This document shows positions 5,875-12,335 of a stretch of DNA of 17,071 nt, piece by piece. Source of the DNA: DATGLW01 sp035293965 (GTDB taxonomy: Bacteria > Actinomycetota > Acidimicrobiia > Acidimicrobiales > RAAP-2); the NCBI GenBank assembly GCA_035293965.1, contig DATGLW010000004.1, forward strand, positions 1 through 17,071. The letters are read 5' to 3'. The notes beneath the pieces are model-generated. The model searched no databases. It saw only the letters and a list, made by a program, of their open reading frames with translations, and was not told the origin of the DNA. Made by a program: the position numbers and the translations under genes. The stretch's first letter is position 1. Each line of letters opens with the position of its first letter.

Positions 5875-7314
5875 ATGCTGCGCCTCTTCGACACCGCCAC
5901 TGCGACCGTGCGCCCCCTCGAGCTGCGCGAGACGGGCCGGGTGTCGATGTACGTGTGCGGCCCCACCGTCTACGACGTGCCCCATCTCGGGCACGGCCGG
6001 TCCACGCTCGTCTTCGACGTCCTGCGGCGCTACCTCACCTTCCTCGGCCTCCAGGTCCGCCACGTGTCGAACGTCACCGACGTCGACGACAAGATCATTG
6101 CCCGCGCCGCGGCGACCGGGCGGAGCGAAGCGGCGGTGGCGGCCGAGCAGGAGGTGGCGTGGTGGCGCGCCATGGACGCGTTGGGTGTGCTGCGCCCGAC
6201 CGCCACCCCCCACGCCACCGCCTACGTGGGCCCGATGGTCGACCTGGTGGCCGACCTCGTCCGGCGCGGCGCGGCCTACGTCACCCCCGACGGCGTCTAC
6301 CTGCAGGTCGAGCAGGTCCCCGGCTATGGCCTCCTCGCCCGCCAGCCGCTGGCATCGCTCCGGGCGGGGGCTCGGGTGGAAGCGGGCGAGCACAAGCGCT
6401 CGCCCCTCGACTTCGCGCTGTGGAAGAAGGCCAAGCCGGGCGAGCCGGCGTGGGACTCTCCCTGGGGCCCGGGCCGCCCCGGCTGGCACACCGAGTGCGT
6501 GGTGATGTCCCTCGAGCTCCTCGGCGAGGGCTTCGACCTCCACGGCGGGGGCCGCGACCTCGCCTTCCCGCACCACGAGAACGAGCGGGCCCAGGCCCTG
6601 GCCGAGGGCAAGGCCTTCGCCCGCCACTGGGTGCACCACGGCTGGGTCGAGGTCGAGGGCGAGAAGATGTCCAAGTCGGAGGGGAACTTCATGTCGCTGC
6701 CCGACCTCCTCGCCCGCAGCGACGCCCGTGCCTACCGGCTCCTCGTCCTGCGGGCTCACTACCGTTCGCCCATCGAGGTGGACCCCGGCACCGTCGAGCA
6801 GGCCGAGCGGGCGCTTCAGCGCCTCGACGCCCTGGCCCGGCGCTTCGACCTTGCCGATCCGCTGGCCGAGGGTGACGGGGTGGTGGTGCTCGGCGCCACG
6901 TCGTCGGCCGGCGCCGCCCCGGACCTCGTCGCGAAGTTCCGCGAGCGCATGGACGACGACCTCGACACGCCGGCGGCCGTGGCCGGGATCTTCGAGCTGG
7001 TCAACCAGGCCAATGCGACCGCCGATTCCGGCGACACGCCCCGAGCATCGGTGCTGGCCCGCACGGCGGCAGTGCTCTGCGGCGTGCTGGGCCTGCGCCT
7101 GCAAGGCCGGCAGGCGGACGTCGTGGACGACTGGGCCGCGCGGCTGGTGGCCGAGCGCGACGAGGCCCGGGCCGCTCGCGACTTCGAGCGGGCGGACCGC
7201 CTTCGCGACGAGCTGGTGGAAGCGGGCTGGGTGGTCGAGGACCATTCCGGGGGCACGCGGATCCATCGCCGTGGCGAGCAGGCGGGCGTCGACCCCCCTG
7301 GCGGCCCCTGCTAG
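5875..7314 (+). CDS. cysS: Cysteinyl-tRNA synthetase
   Basis: Cysteine-tRNA ligase, 479 residues, a monomeric class I synthetase of normal length. The catalytic signature HLGH is at residues 37-40 and KMSKS at 264-268. The zinc site that selects cysteine is intact: C28 (YVCGPTVYD), C208 (GRPGWHTEC), H233 and E237 (HHENE). The C-terminal domain with DFERADRLRDELVEAGW is present, as in CysRS; the mycothiol ligase MshC, a relative in actinobacteria, is shorter and lacks it, so I reject MshC. The ATG has no Shine-Dalgarno sequence; the preceding bases are GTTACCGTACCCGG, with a -10 placed for transcription to begin at the ATG, so the mRNA is probably leaderless. The valS start codon lies 20 bases away on the other strand. 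The TAG stop overlaps a candidate promoter of the next gene. Confidence 0.97.
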   Translation: MLRLFDTATATVRPLELRETGRVSMYVCGPTVYDVPHLGHGRSTLVFDVLRRYLTFLGLQVRHVSNVTDVDDKIIARAAATGRSEAAVAAEQEVAWWRAMDALGVLRPTATPHATAYVGPMVDLVADLVRRGAAYVTPDGVYLQVEQVPGYGLLARQPLASLRAGARVEAGEHKRSPLDFALWKKAKPGEPAWDSPWGPGRPGWHTECVVMSLELLGEGFDLHGGGRDLAFPHHENERAQALAEGKAFARHWVHHGWVEVEGEKMSKSEGNFMSLPDLLARSDARAYRLLVLRAHYRSPIEVDPGTVEQAERALQRLDALARRFDLADPLAEGDGVVVLGATSSAGAAPDLVAKFRERMDDDLDTPAAVAGIFELVNQANATADSGDTPRASVLARTAAVLCGVLGLRLQGRQADVVDDWAARLVAERDEARAARDFERADRLRDELVEAGWVVEDHSGGTRIHRRGEQAGVDPPGGPC

Positions 7315-7317
7315 CGT
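7289..7317 (+). promoter_or_regulatory. Candidate promoter of the cold-shock gene
   Basis: TCGACC (7289-7294) matches four of six bases of the -35 consensus TTGACA. It is followed after 17 bases by TAGCGT (7312-7317), which fits TANNNT and contains the cysS stop codon. Transcription would start near 7324 and give a leader of roughly 160 nucleotides, holding the repeats at 7356-7464. Leaders of about this length carry temperature sensing in enterobacterial cspA; any such role here is inference. Confidence 0.35.
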
Positions 7318-7355
7318 GCCTGCGGGGAGCCCGGGTGCACCGCGGTCCTCCGATT

Positions 7356-7464
7356 CCGGCGTGGCCGGACAGCAATGAGCAATAAGAGTCGGGCGTGGCC
7401 GTCAGCAACAAGAGTCGGGTGTGGCCGGACAGCAACAAGGCCGGCGTGGCCGGACAGCAACAAG
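7356..7464 (+). repeat. Four imperfect direct repeats in the cold-shock gene leader
   Basis: A unit centred on GTGGCCGGACAGCAA starts at 7361, 7395, 7421 and 7446, giving spacings of 34, 26 and 25 bases. The first unit has eight extra bases and the second has GT-CAGCAA in place of GGACAGCAA. In the first and last units CCGGC-GTG-GCCGG could form a small hairpin, followed by unpaired ACAGCAACAAG. The last unit ends just before the AAGGGGG ribosome site. Confidence 0.9.
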
Positions 7465-7482
7465 GTAAGGGGGATTGCCACC

Positions 7483-7692
7483 GTGGCATCCGGAACGGTC
7501 AAGTGGTTCAACTCCGAGAAGGGCTATGGCTTCATCTCCCAGCCCGACGGCGGGGCCGACGTGTTCGTCCACCACACCGCAATTCAGATGAACGGCTACC
7601 GGTTGCTCGAAGAGGGCCAGCTGGTCGAGTTCGAGGTCGAGCAGGGCCCCAAGGGCCTGATGGCCAAGGACGTGCGCCCCGTCAGCTCCTGA
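7483..7692 (+). CDS. Cold-shock domain protein (CspA family)
   Basis: This 69-residue single cold-shock domain protein binds single-stranded RNA or DNA and probably acts as an RNA chaperone. It opens with MASGTVKWFNSEKGYGFISQ; the RNP1 motif KGYGFI (13-18) and RNP2 motif VFVHH (27-31) are intact, and the length is normal for the family. The GTG start at 7483 is chosen because it gives the canonical N-terminus and follows AAGGGGG by about nine bases. The frame is open back to an ATG at 7375, but that would translate the leader repeats and has no ribosome site. It follows cysS by 168 bases on the same strand. The repeat-bearing leader suggests post-transcriptional control. A GC-rich palindrome (7693-7702) comes directly after the stop. 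Confidence 0.95.
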   Translation: MASGTVKWFNSEKGYGFISQPDGGADVFVHHTAIQMNGYRLLEEGQLVEFEVEQGPKGLMAKDVRPVSS

Positions 7693-7710
7693 GCGCCGGC
7701 GCGCCACCAT

Positions 7711-7754
7711 GGCCCCGCGGCCGGTGACCGCCGCCCCGCCGGCCCCGCGGCCGG
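7711..7754 (+). repeat. 14-bp direct repeat and possible hairpin between the csp and acyl-CoA dehydrogenase genes
   Basis: GGCCCCGCGGCCGG occurs at 7711-7724 and again at 7741-7754, exactly 30 bases apart. GGCCGG (7719-7724) can pair with CCGGCC (7738-7743), so a GC-rich stem could form. There is no T tract, so a terminator role is only possible. Confidence 0.5.
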
Positions 7755-7791
7755 GTCGTGCGCGGCACGCCGCTCGAGGGGGCGTCCTTCC

Positions 7792-9009
7792 GTGACGCCC
7801 CCGTTCTCCCTCCAGCTCGACGACGACCAGCAGCAGCTCAAAGCCTGGGTGCACGACTTCGCCGAGCGGGTCGTCCGTCCGGTGGCCCACGAGTGGGACG
7901 AGCGCGAAGAGACGCCCTGGCCGGTGATCGAGGAGGCAGCCCGAGTGGGCCTCTACTCGTTCGACTTCCTGGCCACCTGTTTTGCCGACCCGACCGGCCT
8001 GCAGCTGGCGCTCGTGATGGAGGAGATGGCGTGGGGTGACGCCGGCATCTGCCTGGCTGTCTTCGGGTCCACGCTGGCCGTGGCCGCCATCATGGCCAAC
8101 GGCACCGCGGCCCAGCAACAGGAGTGGCTCCCCCAGTGCTTCGGCACGCCTGAGGCCCCGAAGCTGGCGGCGTTCGGGGCGTCCGAGGCCGACGCCGGCT
8201 CCGACGTGTCCGCGCTCCGGACGCGCGCGGTCTACGACCCCGTGGCCGACGAGTGGGTGCTCAACGGCACCAAGACCTGGGTGACCAACGGCGGGCTGGC
8301 CGACCTCCACGTGATCGTGGCCTCCGTGGAGCCTGCCCTCGGGGCCCGCGGGCACGCCAGCTTCGTCGTTCCCGCCGGGACGCCCGGACTCCGCCAGGGC
8401 CAGAAATTCAAGAAGATGGGGATTCGGGCCTCCCACACGGCCGAGGTCGTGCTCGAGGACTGCCGTGTGCCGGGCCGCTGTGTCCTCGGCGGCCGCGAGC
8501 GGCTCGAGGAGCGGCTGGCGCGCGCCCGCGAGGGGCTGCCGGCCGCCGGGCAGGCGGCGATGGCCACGTTCGAGGCATCTCGCCCGCTCGTGGGCGCCCA
8601 GGCGGTCGGCATCGCCCGCGCCGCGTATGAGTTCGCGCTCGACTACGCGAAGGAGCGGCGCCAGTTCGGGCGGGCGATCATCATGAACCAAGCCATCGCG
8701 TTCAAGCTCGCGGACATGCGCACGAGCATCGACGCCGCTCGGCTGCTCGTGTGGCGAGCAACGTGGATGGCGCGCAACGGCCGGCCGTTCAGCGCGGGTG
8801 AGGGCTCGATGGCCAAGCTCGTCGCCGGCGAGACGGCCGTGCGTGTCACCGAGGAGGCCATCCAGGTCCTCGGCGGGTACGGCTACGTCCGCGACTACCC
8901 CGTCGAGCGATGGCACCGCGACGCCAAGATCTACACCATCTTCGAGGGCACGAGCGAGATCCAGCGGCTCATCGTCAGCCGGGCCATCTCCGGCCTGCGC
9001 ATCCCCTGA
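7792..9009 (+). CDS. Acyl-CoA dehydrogenase
   Basis: This 405-residue flavoprotein would introduce an alpha-beta double bond into an acyl-CoA and pass electrons to ETF. The N-terminal helical domain covers about residues 8-120. The central strand domain includes GASEADAGSDVSALRT and LNGTKTWVTNG, the C-terminal domain includes ERRQFGRAI, and a typical VLGGYGYVRDYPVER block follows. The likely catalytic base is E385 in YTIFEGTSEIQR, as in medium- and short-chain enzymes. Where most members have GGxGxGF, it has a charged stretch GGRERLEERLARAREGLPA (233-251) that may reshape the acyl pocket. The start is GTG at 7792, with GAGGGGG about ten bases upstream. It lies 99 bases after the cold-shock gene and precedes a solute-binding protein. 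The substrate is unknown; context suggests an unusual carboxylic acid. Confidence 0.95.
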   Translation: MTPPFSLQLDDDQQQLKAWVHDFAERVVRPVAHEWDEREETPWPVIEEAARVGLYSFDFLATCFADPTGLQLALVMEEMAWGDAGICLAVFGSTLAVAAIMANGTAAQQQEWLPQCFGTPEAPKLAAFGASEADAGSDVSALRTRAVYDPVADEWVLNGTKTWVTNGGLADLHVIVASVEPALGARGHASFVVPAGTPGLRQGQKFKKMGIRASHTAEVVLEDCRVPGRCVLGGRERLEERLARAREGLPAAGQAAMATFEASRPLVGAQAVGIARAAYEFALDYAKERRQFGRAIIMNQAIAFKLADMRTSIDAARLLVWRATWMARNGRPFSAGEGSMAKLVAGETAVRVTEEAIQVLGGYGYVRDYPVERWHRDAKIYTIFEGTSEIQRLIVSRAISGLRIP

Positions 9010-9051
9010 TCCCCGACCCGGGTGCCGTGGCGGGAGTGGGGCCATCGGGGA
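9010..9051 (+). terminator. Possible hairpin after the acyl-CoA dehydrogenase gene
   Basis: TCCCCGA (9010-9016) directly after the stop can pair with TCGGGGA (9045-9051). The loop is long (28 bases) and no T tract follows, so it is a weak terminator candidate; it might instead be an RNA stabilising or processing structure. Confidence 0.3.
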
Positions 9052-9080
9052 CCGCGAGCGTTGCCCATCTGGAATGGATC

Positions 9081-9137
9081 GTTTCATGACAGCCCCTTGA
9101 AACTGTTCGGGAGGCATGGTTGCGTTCTCGAGAACGC
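9081..9137 (+). promoter_or_regulatory. Inverted repeats upstream of the substrate-binding protein gene
   Basis: The 192-base gap before the solute-binding gene holds two dyads. GTTTCA (9081-9086) and TGAAAC (9098-9103) form a 6-bp inverted repeat around 11 bases. GCGTTCTCGAGAACGC (9122-9137) is a perfect 16-bp palindrome. Both are operator-like and fit substrate-responsive control. A TTGAAA at 9097 could be a -35, but I see no convincing -10. Confidence 0.45.
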
Positions 9138-9201
9138 GTGGCCGGCCCGGCTGTTCCTGGACGACGCGCGCTGGGGCAAACACCTGCGAAGGGGGTAGGA
9201 C

Positions 9202-10446
9202 GTGAAGAACCGACGTGCCGGGGGCAGCCTCCTGGCCATGCTCGCTGCGGCGTCGTTGGCCGTCGCCGGCTTGGCGGCCCCGGCCGCCGCGGCGGCCCCG
9301 GGGGTCACGAAGAAGGCCGTGAAGGTCGGCTTCATCACCGACATCACCGGCATCGCCTCGTCGACCTTCGAGGACAGCGCCCAGGGCATCGCTGCCCGCT
9401 TCGCCCTCCAGAACGCACATGGGGGGGTCAATGGCCGGAAGCTCGAGCTCGTCACCGCGGACACGACGTCCACGCCCGCCGGGGCGCAGACAGCCGCGCA
9501 GGACCTCGTCGAGACCAAGGGCGTCTTCGCCGTGGCCGAGGTGAGCGCCCTGTTCTTCGGCGCGTACCACTACCTGAACCAGCAGGGCATCCCCGTCGTG
9601 GGCACCTCGCTCGACGGCCCGGAGTGGTACCAGCAGCCCAACACCAACATGTTCAACATCGAGGGCACCAACAGCCCCAACTATCCGTCCTACACGCAGT
9701 GGGGGAAGTTCTGGAAGGCCACCGGGGCGAAGAAGATCAGCATCGTCATGTCCCAGACGCCGTCCTCCCAGCGGGCCGGCCAGCAGGAGATCAACTCCAT
9801 CAAGGCCGTCGGGCTCCAGACGTGCGACGACACGGTCGTCCCCCTGGGGGGTGTGAACTTCAGCGCCTGGGCGCTCAGCTTCAAGAACGCCGGTTGCGAC
9901 GGCGCCGAGTGCTCGTGCGTGCTCAGCTCGAGCCTGGCGATGGCCACCGCCATCAAGAACCTCGGCCTCACCGACGTCAAGATCGACTTCGCCGCGGGAC
10001 CGTCCCAGGGTGTCTTCGCCAACCAGGCCACCCTGTCGGCGGCGGAGGGCGCGTACTTCCCGGGCACCAACTTCGACCCGACCTACCAGAAGCCGGCCAG
10101 CAAGGCCATGCTGGCCGCGCTGCGCAAGTACGACCCGAGCTACAAGGGGGGCATCCCGGACCTGGGGCTCAGCGACGGCTGGGAGGTGGGCGACCTGTTC
10201 ATCAAGGGGCTGCAGGTCGCGGGCAAGAACCCCACGCGCCAGTCGTTCATCGCCAACCTGCGCAAGGTCGGCAACTTCGATGCAGGAGGCCTGCTGCCCC
10301 ACCCGGTGTCGTTCCGGAACTTCGGGCAGGCCCCCAAGCAGAGCTGCATCCTGAGCGCTCACTTCGTCGACGGCAAGTACCAGGCGTTCCCGGCGAGCGG
10401 CAAGCCGTTCTGCGGCACGCTGATCCCGAACTCGAACGCCTCGTGA
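9202..10446 (+). CDS. Branched-chain-amino-acid-type ABC transporter substrate-binding protein
   Basis: This 414-residue secreted protein has the type I periplasmic-binding fold of the LivJ/UrtA family, which captures amino acids, amides or aromatic and other acids for ABC import. A signal peptide is clear: positive MKNRR, a hydrophobic stretch to about residue 27 and an Ala-rich cleavage region near 30-33. No lipobox cysteine is visible, so membrane anchoring is unclear. The mature part starts VKVGFITDITGIASSTFED and contains the GGVNGRKLELV segment usual for the family. Six cysteines lie in the mature chain, including CDGAECSC, which suggests disulfides outside the cell. The start is GTG at 9202 after AAGGGGGTAGGAC. 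No permease or ATPase gene lies in the window, so it is an orphan or uses subunits encoded elsewhere. Catabolic neighbours suggest the ligand is the substrate of their pathway. Confidence 0.9.
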   Translation: MKNRRAGGSLLAMLAAASLAVAGLAAPAAAAAPGVTKKAVKVGFITDITGIASSTFEDSAQGIAARFALQNAHGGVNGRKLELVTADTTSTPAGAQTAAQDLVETKGVFAVAEVSALFFGAYHYLNQQGIPVVGTSLDGPEWYQQPNTNMFNIEGTNSPNYPSYTQWGKFWKATGAKKISIVMSQTPSSQRAGQQEINSIKAVGLQTCDDTVVPLGGVNFSAWALSFKNAGCDGAECSCVLSSSLAMATAIKNLGLTDVKIDFAAGPSQGVFANQATLSAAEGAYFPGTNFDPTYQKPASKAMLAALRKYDPSYKGGIPDLGLSDGWEVGDLFIKGLQVAGKNPTRQSFIANLRKVGNFDAGGLLPHPVSFRNFGQAPKQSCILSAHFVDGKYQAFPASGKPFCGTLIPNSNAS

Positions 10447-10447
10447 G

Positions 10448-10465
10448 CCGGCCGGCGGCGGCCGG
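10448..10465 (+). terminator. Short GC hairpin after the substrate-binding protein gene
   Basis: CCGGCC (10448-10453), loop GGCGGC, then GGCCGG (10460-10465) forms a perfect six-base-pair stem one base after the stop. There is no T tract. It may weaken read-through or protect the transcript end. Confidence 0.35.
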
Positions 10466-10509
10466 ATGGCGTTCGCAGGCGGCGGCTGGCGGGGCGGCTG
10501 GCGGGCGGC

Positions 10510-10535
10510 AGAGGAGGAGGGGAGGAGGGGAGGAG
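10510..10535 (+). promoter_or_regulatory. 26-base pure-purine tract with several Shine-Dalgarno sites
   Basis: The stretch contains only A and G, with four GGAG cores in a row, and ends five bases before the GTG start of the amidohydrolase. Several overlapping ribosome sites could give strong or buffered initiation. Confidence 0.6.
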
Positions 10536-10540
10536 CCCCC

Positions 10541-11809
10541 GTGCACATCGACGACATGATCCTCGTCAGCATCGACGACCACGTGATCGAACCGGCTGAC
10601 ATGTTCGACAACCACATCCCCGAGAAGTACCGGGACCAGGCGCCCAGGTACGTCCACGACGCCACCGGGCGCGGCTACTGGGAGTTCCAGGGCCAAGAGA
10701 CCGGGATGAGCGGCCTCGGAGCCGTCGCGTCGTGGCCGCGCGAGGAGTGGGACATGCAGCCGGTCGACTTCGCGGAGATGCGCCCGGCGGTCTACGACCT
10801 GGACCTGCGGGTGCGCGACATGGACGCAAACGGGCAGCTGGCCGGCATGTGCTTCCCGACCTTCGCCGGGTTCAACGGGATGTCCCTGGCGCGCTCGACC
10901 GTCGACCGGGACCTCACCAACGCCGTCGTGGCCGCGTACAACGACTGGCACATCGACGAGCTGGCGGGTGGGCACCCGGGCCGGTTCATCCCCCTCGCCA
11001 TCGTGCCGACCTACGATCCCGAGGCCATGGTGGCCGAGATCAACCGGGTGGCCAGGAAGGGTTGCACGGCGGTGTCGCTGCCCGAGACCCCCTACGGGGT
11101 GGGCCTCCCCGCCTTCGACGAGGACGGCTACTGGGACCCGGTGTTCCGGGCCCTGTGCGACCACGACATGGCGATGTGCCTGCACATCGGCGGCGCGTTC
11201 GGCCTGCTCCAGCGCGCCAGGACGGCCAAGGAGGACAACCTCATCATCATGTCCCCGCAGCTCTCGGCCGTCGCCACCTCCGACCTCATGGTGGGGGGCA
11301 CCTTCGTGCGCTTCCCCGACCTCAAGGTGGCCATGTCCGAGGGCGGGGTGGGCTGGATCCCCTTCTTCCTCGACCGCATGGATCGCCACGTCTGGAACCA
11401 TCGCTGGACCGGGCTCGAGATCGCCAAGGGGAAGACGCCGACCGAGCTGTGGCGGTCCAACTTCCTCGGCTGCTTCATCACCGATCCTGCCGCCCTCCGG
11501 CTCCGGGACCGCATCGGCGTCGAGTCCATCGCGTGGGAGTGCGACTACCCCCACTCCGACTCCACGTGGCCCCGCTCGCCCGAGCTGCTCATGGGCGAGC
11601 TCGTGGCGGCGGGCTGCAGCGACGAGGAGATCGAGGCCATCACCTGGAAGAACGCGTGCCGCTTCTTCAACTACGACCCCTTCGCCCACGTCCCTCGCGA
11701 GAAGGCCACCGTCGGGGCCCTGCGGGCGACGGCGACCGACGTGGACGTGAGCGAGGTCTCTAAGGAGGAGTACCGTCGGCGCTGGGCTGACGCGCACAAG
11801 GTGGCCTGA
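10541..11809 (+). CDS. Amidohydrolase-2 family metal-dependent hydrolase
   Basis: This 422-residue TIM-barrel protein belongs to the amidohydrolase-2 family (PF04909 type), which includes hydrolases and non-oxidative decarboxylases of aromatic acids. The N-terminal metal motif is SIDDHVIEP, with H14 and E17 in place of the common HxH. H215 lies in CLHIGG and D335 in ECDYPHSDSTWP, both at the usual ligand positions. The final 30 or so residues are a charged tail (SKEEYRRRWADAHKVA). I chose GTG at 10541 because the conserved part starts eight residues later and a GGGGAGGAG site lies directly upstream; the longer open frame from 10466 adds a Gly/Arg-rich stretch. It follows the solute-binding gene by 94 bases and precedes the DUF35/thiolase pair, separated by a strong hairpin. 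The substrate is unknown, but decarboxylation or ring hydrolysis of a CoA-pathway intermediate is reasonable. Confidence 0.9.
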   Translation: MHIDDMILVSIDDHVIEPADMFDNHIPEKYRDQAPRYVHDATGRGYWEFQGQETGMSGLGAVASWPREEWDMQPVDFAEMRPAVYDLDLRVRDMDANGQLAGMCFPTFAGFNGMSLARSTVDRDLTNAVVAAYNDWHIDELAGGHPGRFIPLAIVPTYDPEAMVAEINRVARKGCTAVSLPETPYGVGLPAFDEDGYWDPVFRALCDHDMAMCLHIGGAFGLLQRARTAKEDNLIIMSPQLSAVATSDLMVGGTFVRFPDLKVAMSEGGVGWIPFFLDRMDRHVWNHRWTGLEIAKGKTPTELWRSNFLGCFITDPAALRLRDRIGVESIAWECDYPHSDSTWPRSPELLMGELVAAGCSDEEIEAITWKNACRFFNYDPFAHVPREKATVGALRATATDVDVSEVSKEEYRRRWADAHKVA

Positions 11810-11847
11810 GGGCGCACCGGGTGCTCCGTAGCACCCGGCTGGCGCCC
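11810..11847 (+). terminator. Strong two-part hairpin after the amidohydrolase gene
   Basis: Starting at the base after the stop, GGGCGC (11810-11815) pairs with GCGCCC (11842-11847). Inside it CCGGGTGCT (11817-11825) pairs with AGCACCCGG (11830-11838) around the loop CCGT. That gives six plus nine base pairs with a small internal loop. No T tract follows and the next gene starts 52 bases later on the same strand, so it may cause partial termination or protect the upstream mRNA. Confidence 0.6.
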
Positions 11848-11898
11848 GCGGGGAGGCTGGAGCCCGATGCGCGGGGGCGATCGGGAGGGGAGGAGACG

Positions 11899-12333
11899 TT
11901 GACCACTGCGAGGCCCGAGCCCCGGCCACCGCTCCCCGCTCCCGACCCCCTGACGTCGTTCTTCTGGGAGGCCGCCCGGCGCCGGCGGCTGGCGATCCTG
12001 CGATGCGACGACTGCGGGTGGTACGTGCACTGGCCTCGCCCGGTGTGCAAGCGGTGCCGCTCCTTCTCGCTCACCCCGACCGAGGTGTCGGGGCGGGGGA
12101 CCCTCTACAGCTGGACGGTCGGCATGCAGGCCTTCCACCCGTGGTTCGAGGACCGGCTCCCCTATCTCCTGGCCGTGGTCGAGCTCGAGGAGCAGGCCAA
12201 CCTCAAGCTCGTCACCAACCTGGTGGAATGCGACGAGTCCCAGGTCGAGATCGGCATGGCTCTCGAGGTGACCTTCGAGGTCGTCTCGCCGGAGCTCACC
12301 CTGCCGATGTTCCGCCCTGCACAGGGGGCCTGA
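11899..12333 (+). CDS. DUF35 zinc-ribbon/OB-fold protein
   Basis: This 144-residue protein is a DUF35 (OB-fold, acyl-CoA-associated) protein. A zinc ribbon is formed by C36, C39, C50 and C53 (CDDCG and CKRC), followed by the OB fold from about residue 62, with GRGTLYSWTVG and PYLLAVVELEEQANLKLVTN. Such proteins pair with thiolase-like partners and shape the acyl-CoA site, as in the Ltp2-type aldolases of steroid side-chain degradation. The next gene, starting two bases after this stop, encodes exactly such a partner. I chose TTG at 11899 because AGGGGAGGAG lies directly upstream and the protein then has normal length. A GTG at 11821 would be in frame but lies inside the preceding hairpin and adds an Arg-rich stretch. 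Loss of either gene would be expected to disable the complex. Confidence 0.9.
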   Translation: MTTARPEPRPPLPAPDPLTSFFWEAARRRRLAILRCDDCGWYVHWPRPVCKRCRSFSLTPTEVSGRGTLYSWTVGMQAFHPWFEDRLPYLLAVVELEEQANLKLVTNLVECDESQVEIGMALEVTFEVVSPELTLPMFRPAQGA

Positions 12334-12335
12334 GG

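Noticed and set aside
3788..6505. Plus-strand open frame of 905 codons opposite valS
   Set aside because: It is a GC-rich shadow of valS and cysS with no domain and no plausible start region.
5875..7314. Mycothiol ligase MshC instead of CysRS
   Set aside because: The full C-terminal domain and the normal 479-residue length match CysRS.
7356..7464. Repeat array considered as a CRISPR
   Set aside because: Units are imperfect, nearly adjacent and have no unique spacers of constant length; no cas genes are present.
7375..7482. N-terminal extension of the cold-shock protein from ATG 7375
   Set aside because: It would translate the leader repeats, has no ribosome site, and the GTG at 7483 gives the canonical protein with a good site.
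7402..10665. Minus-strand open frame of 1087 codons across the csp, acyl-CoA dehydrogenase and solute-binding genes
   Set aside because: It lies opposite three well-supported genes, has no recognisable domain and is rich in Arg, Gly and Pro; long antisense frames are expected at this GC content.
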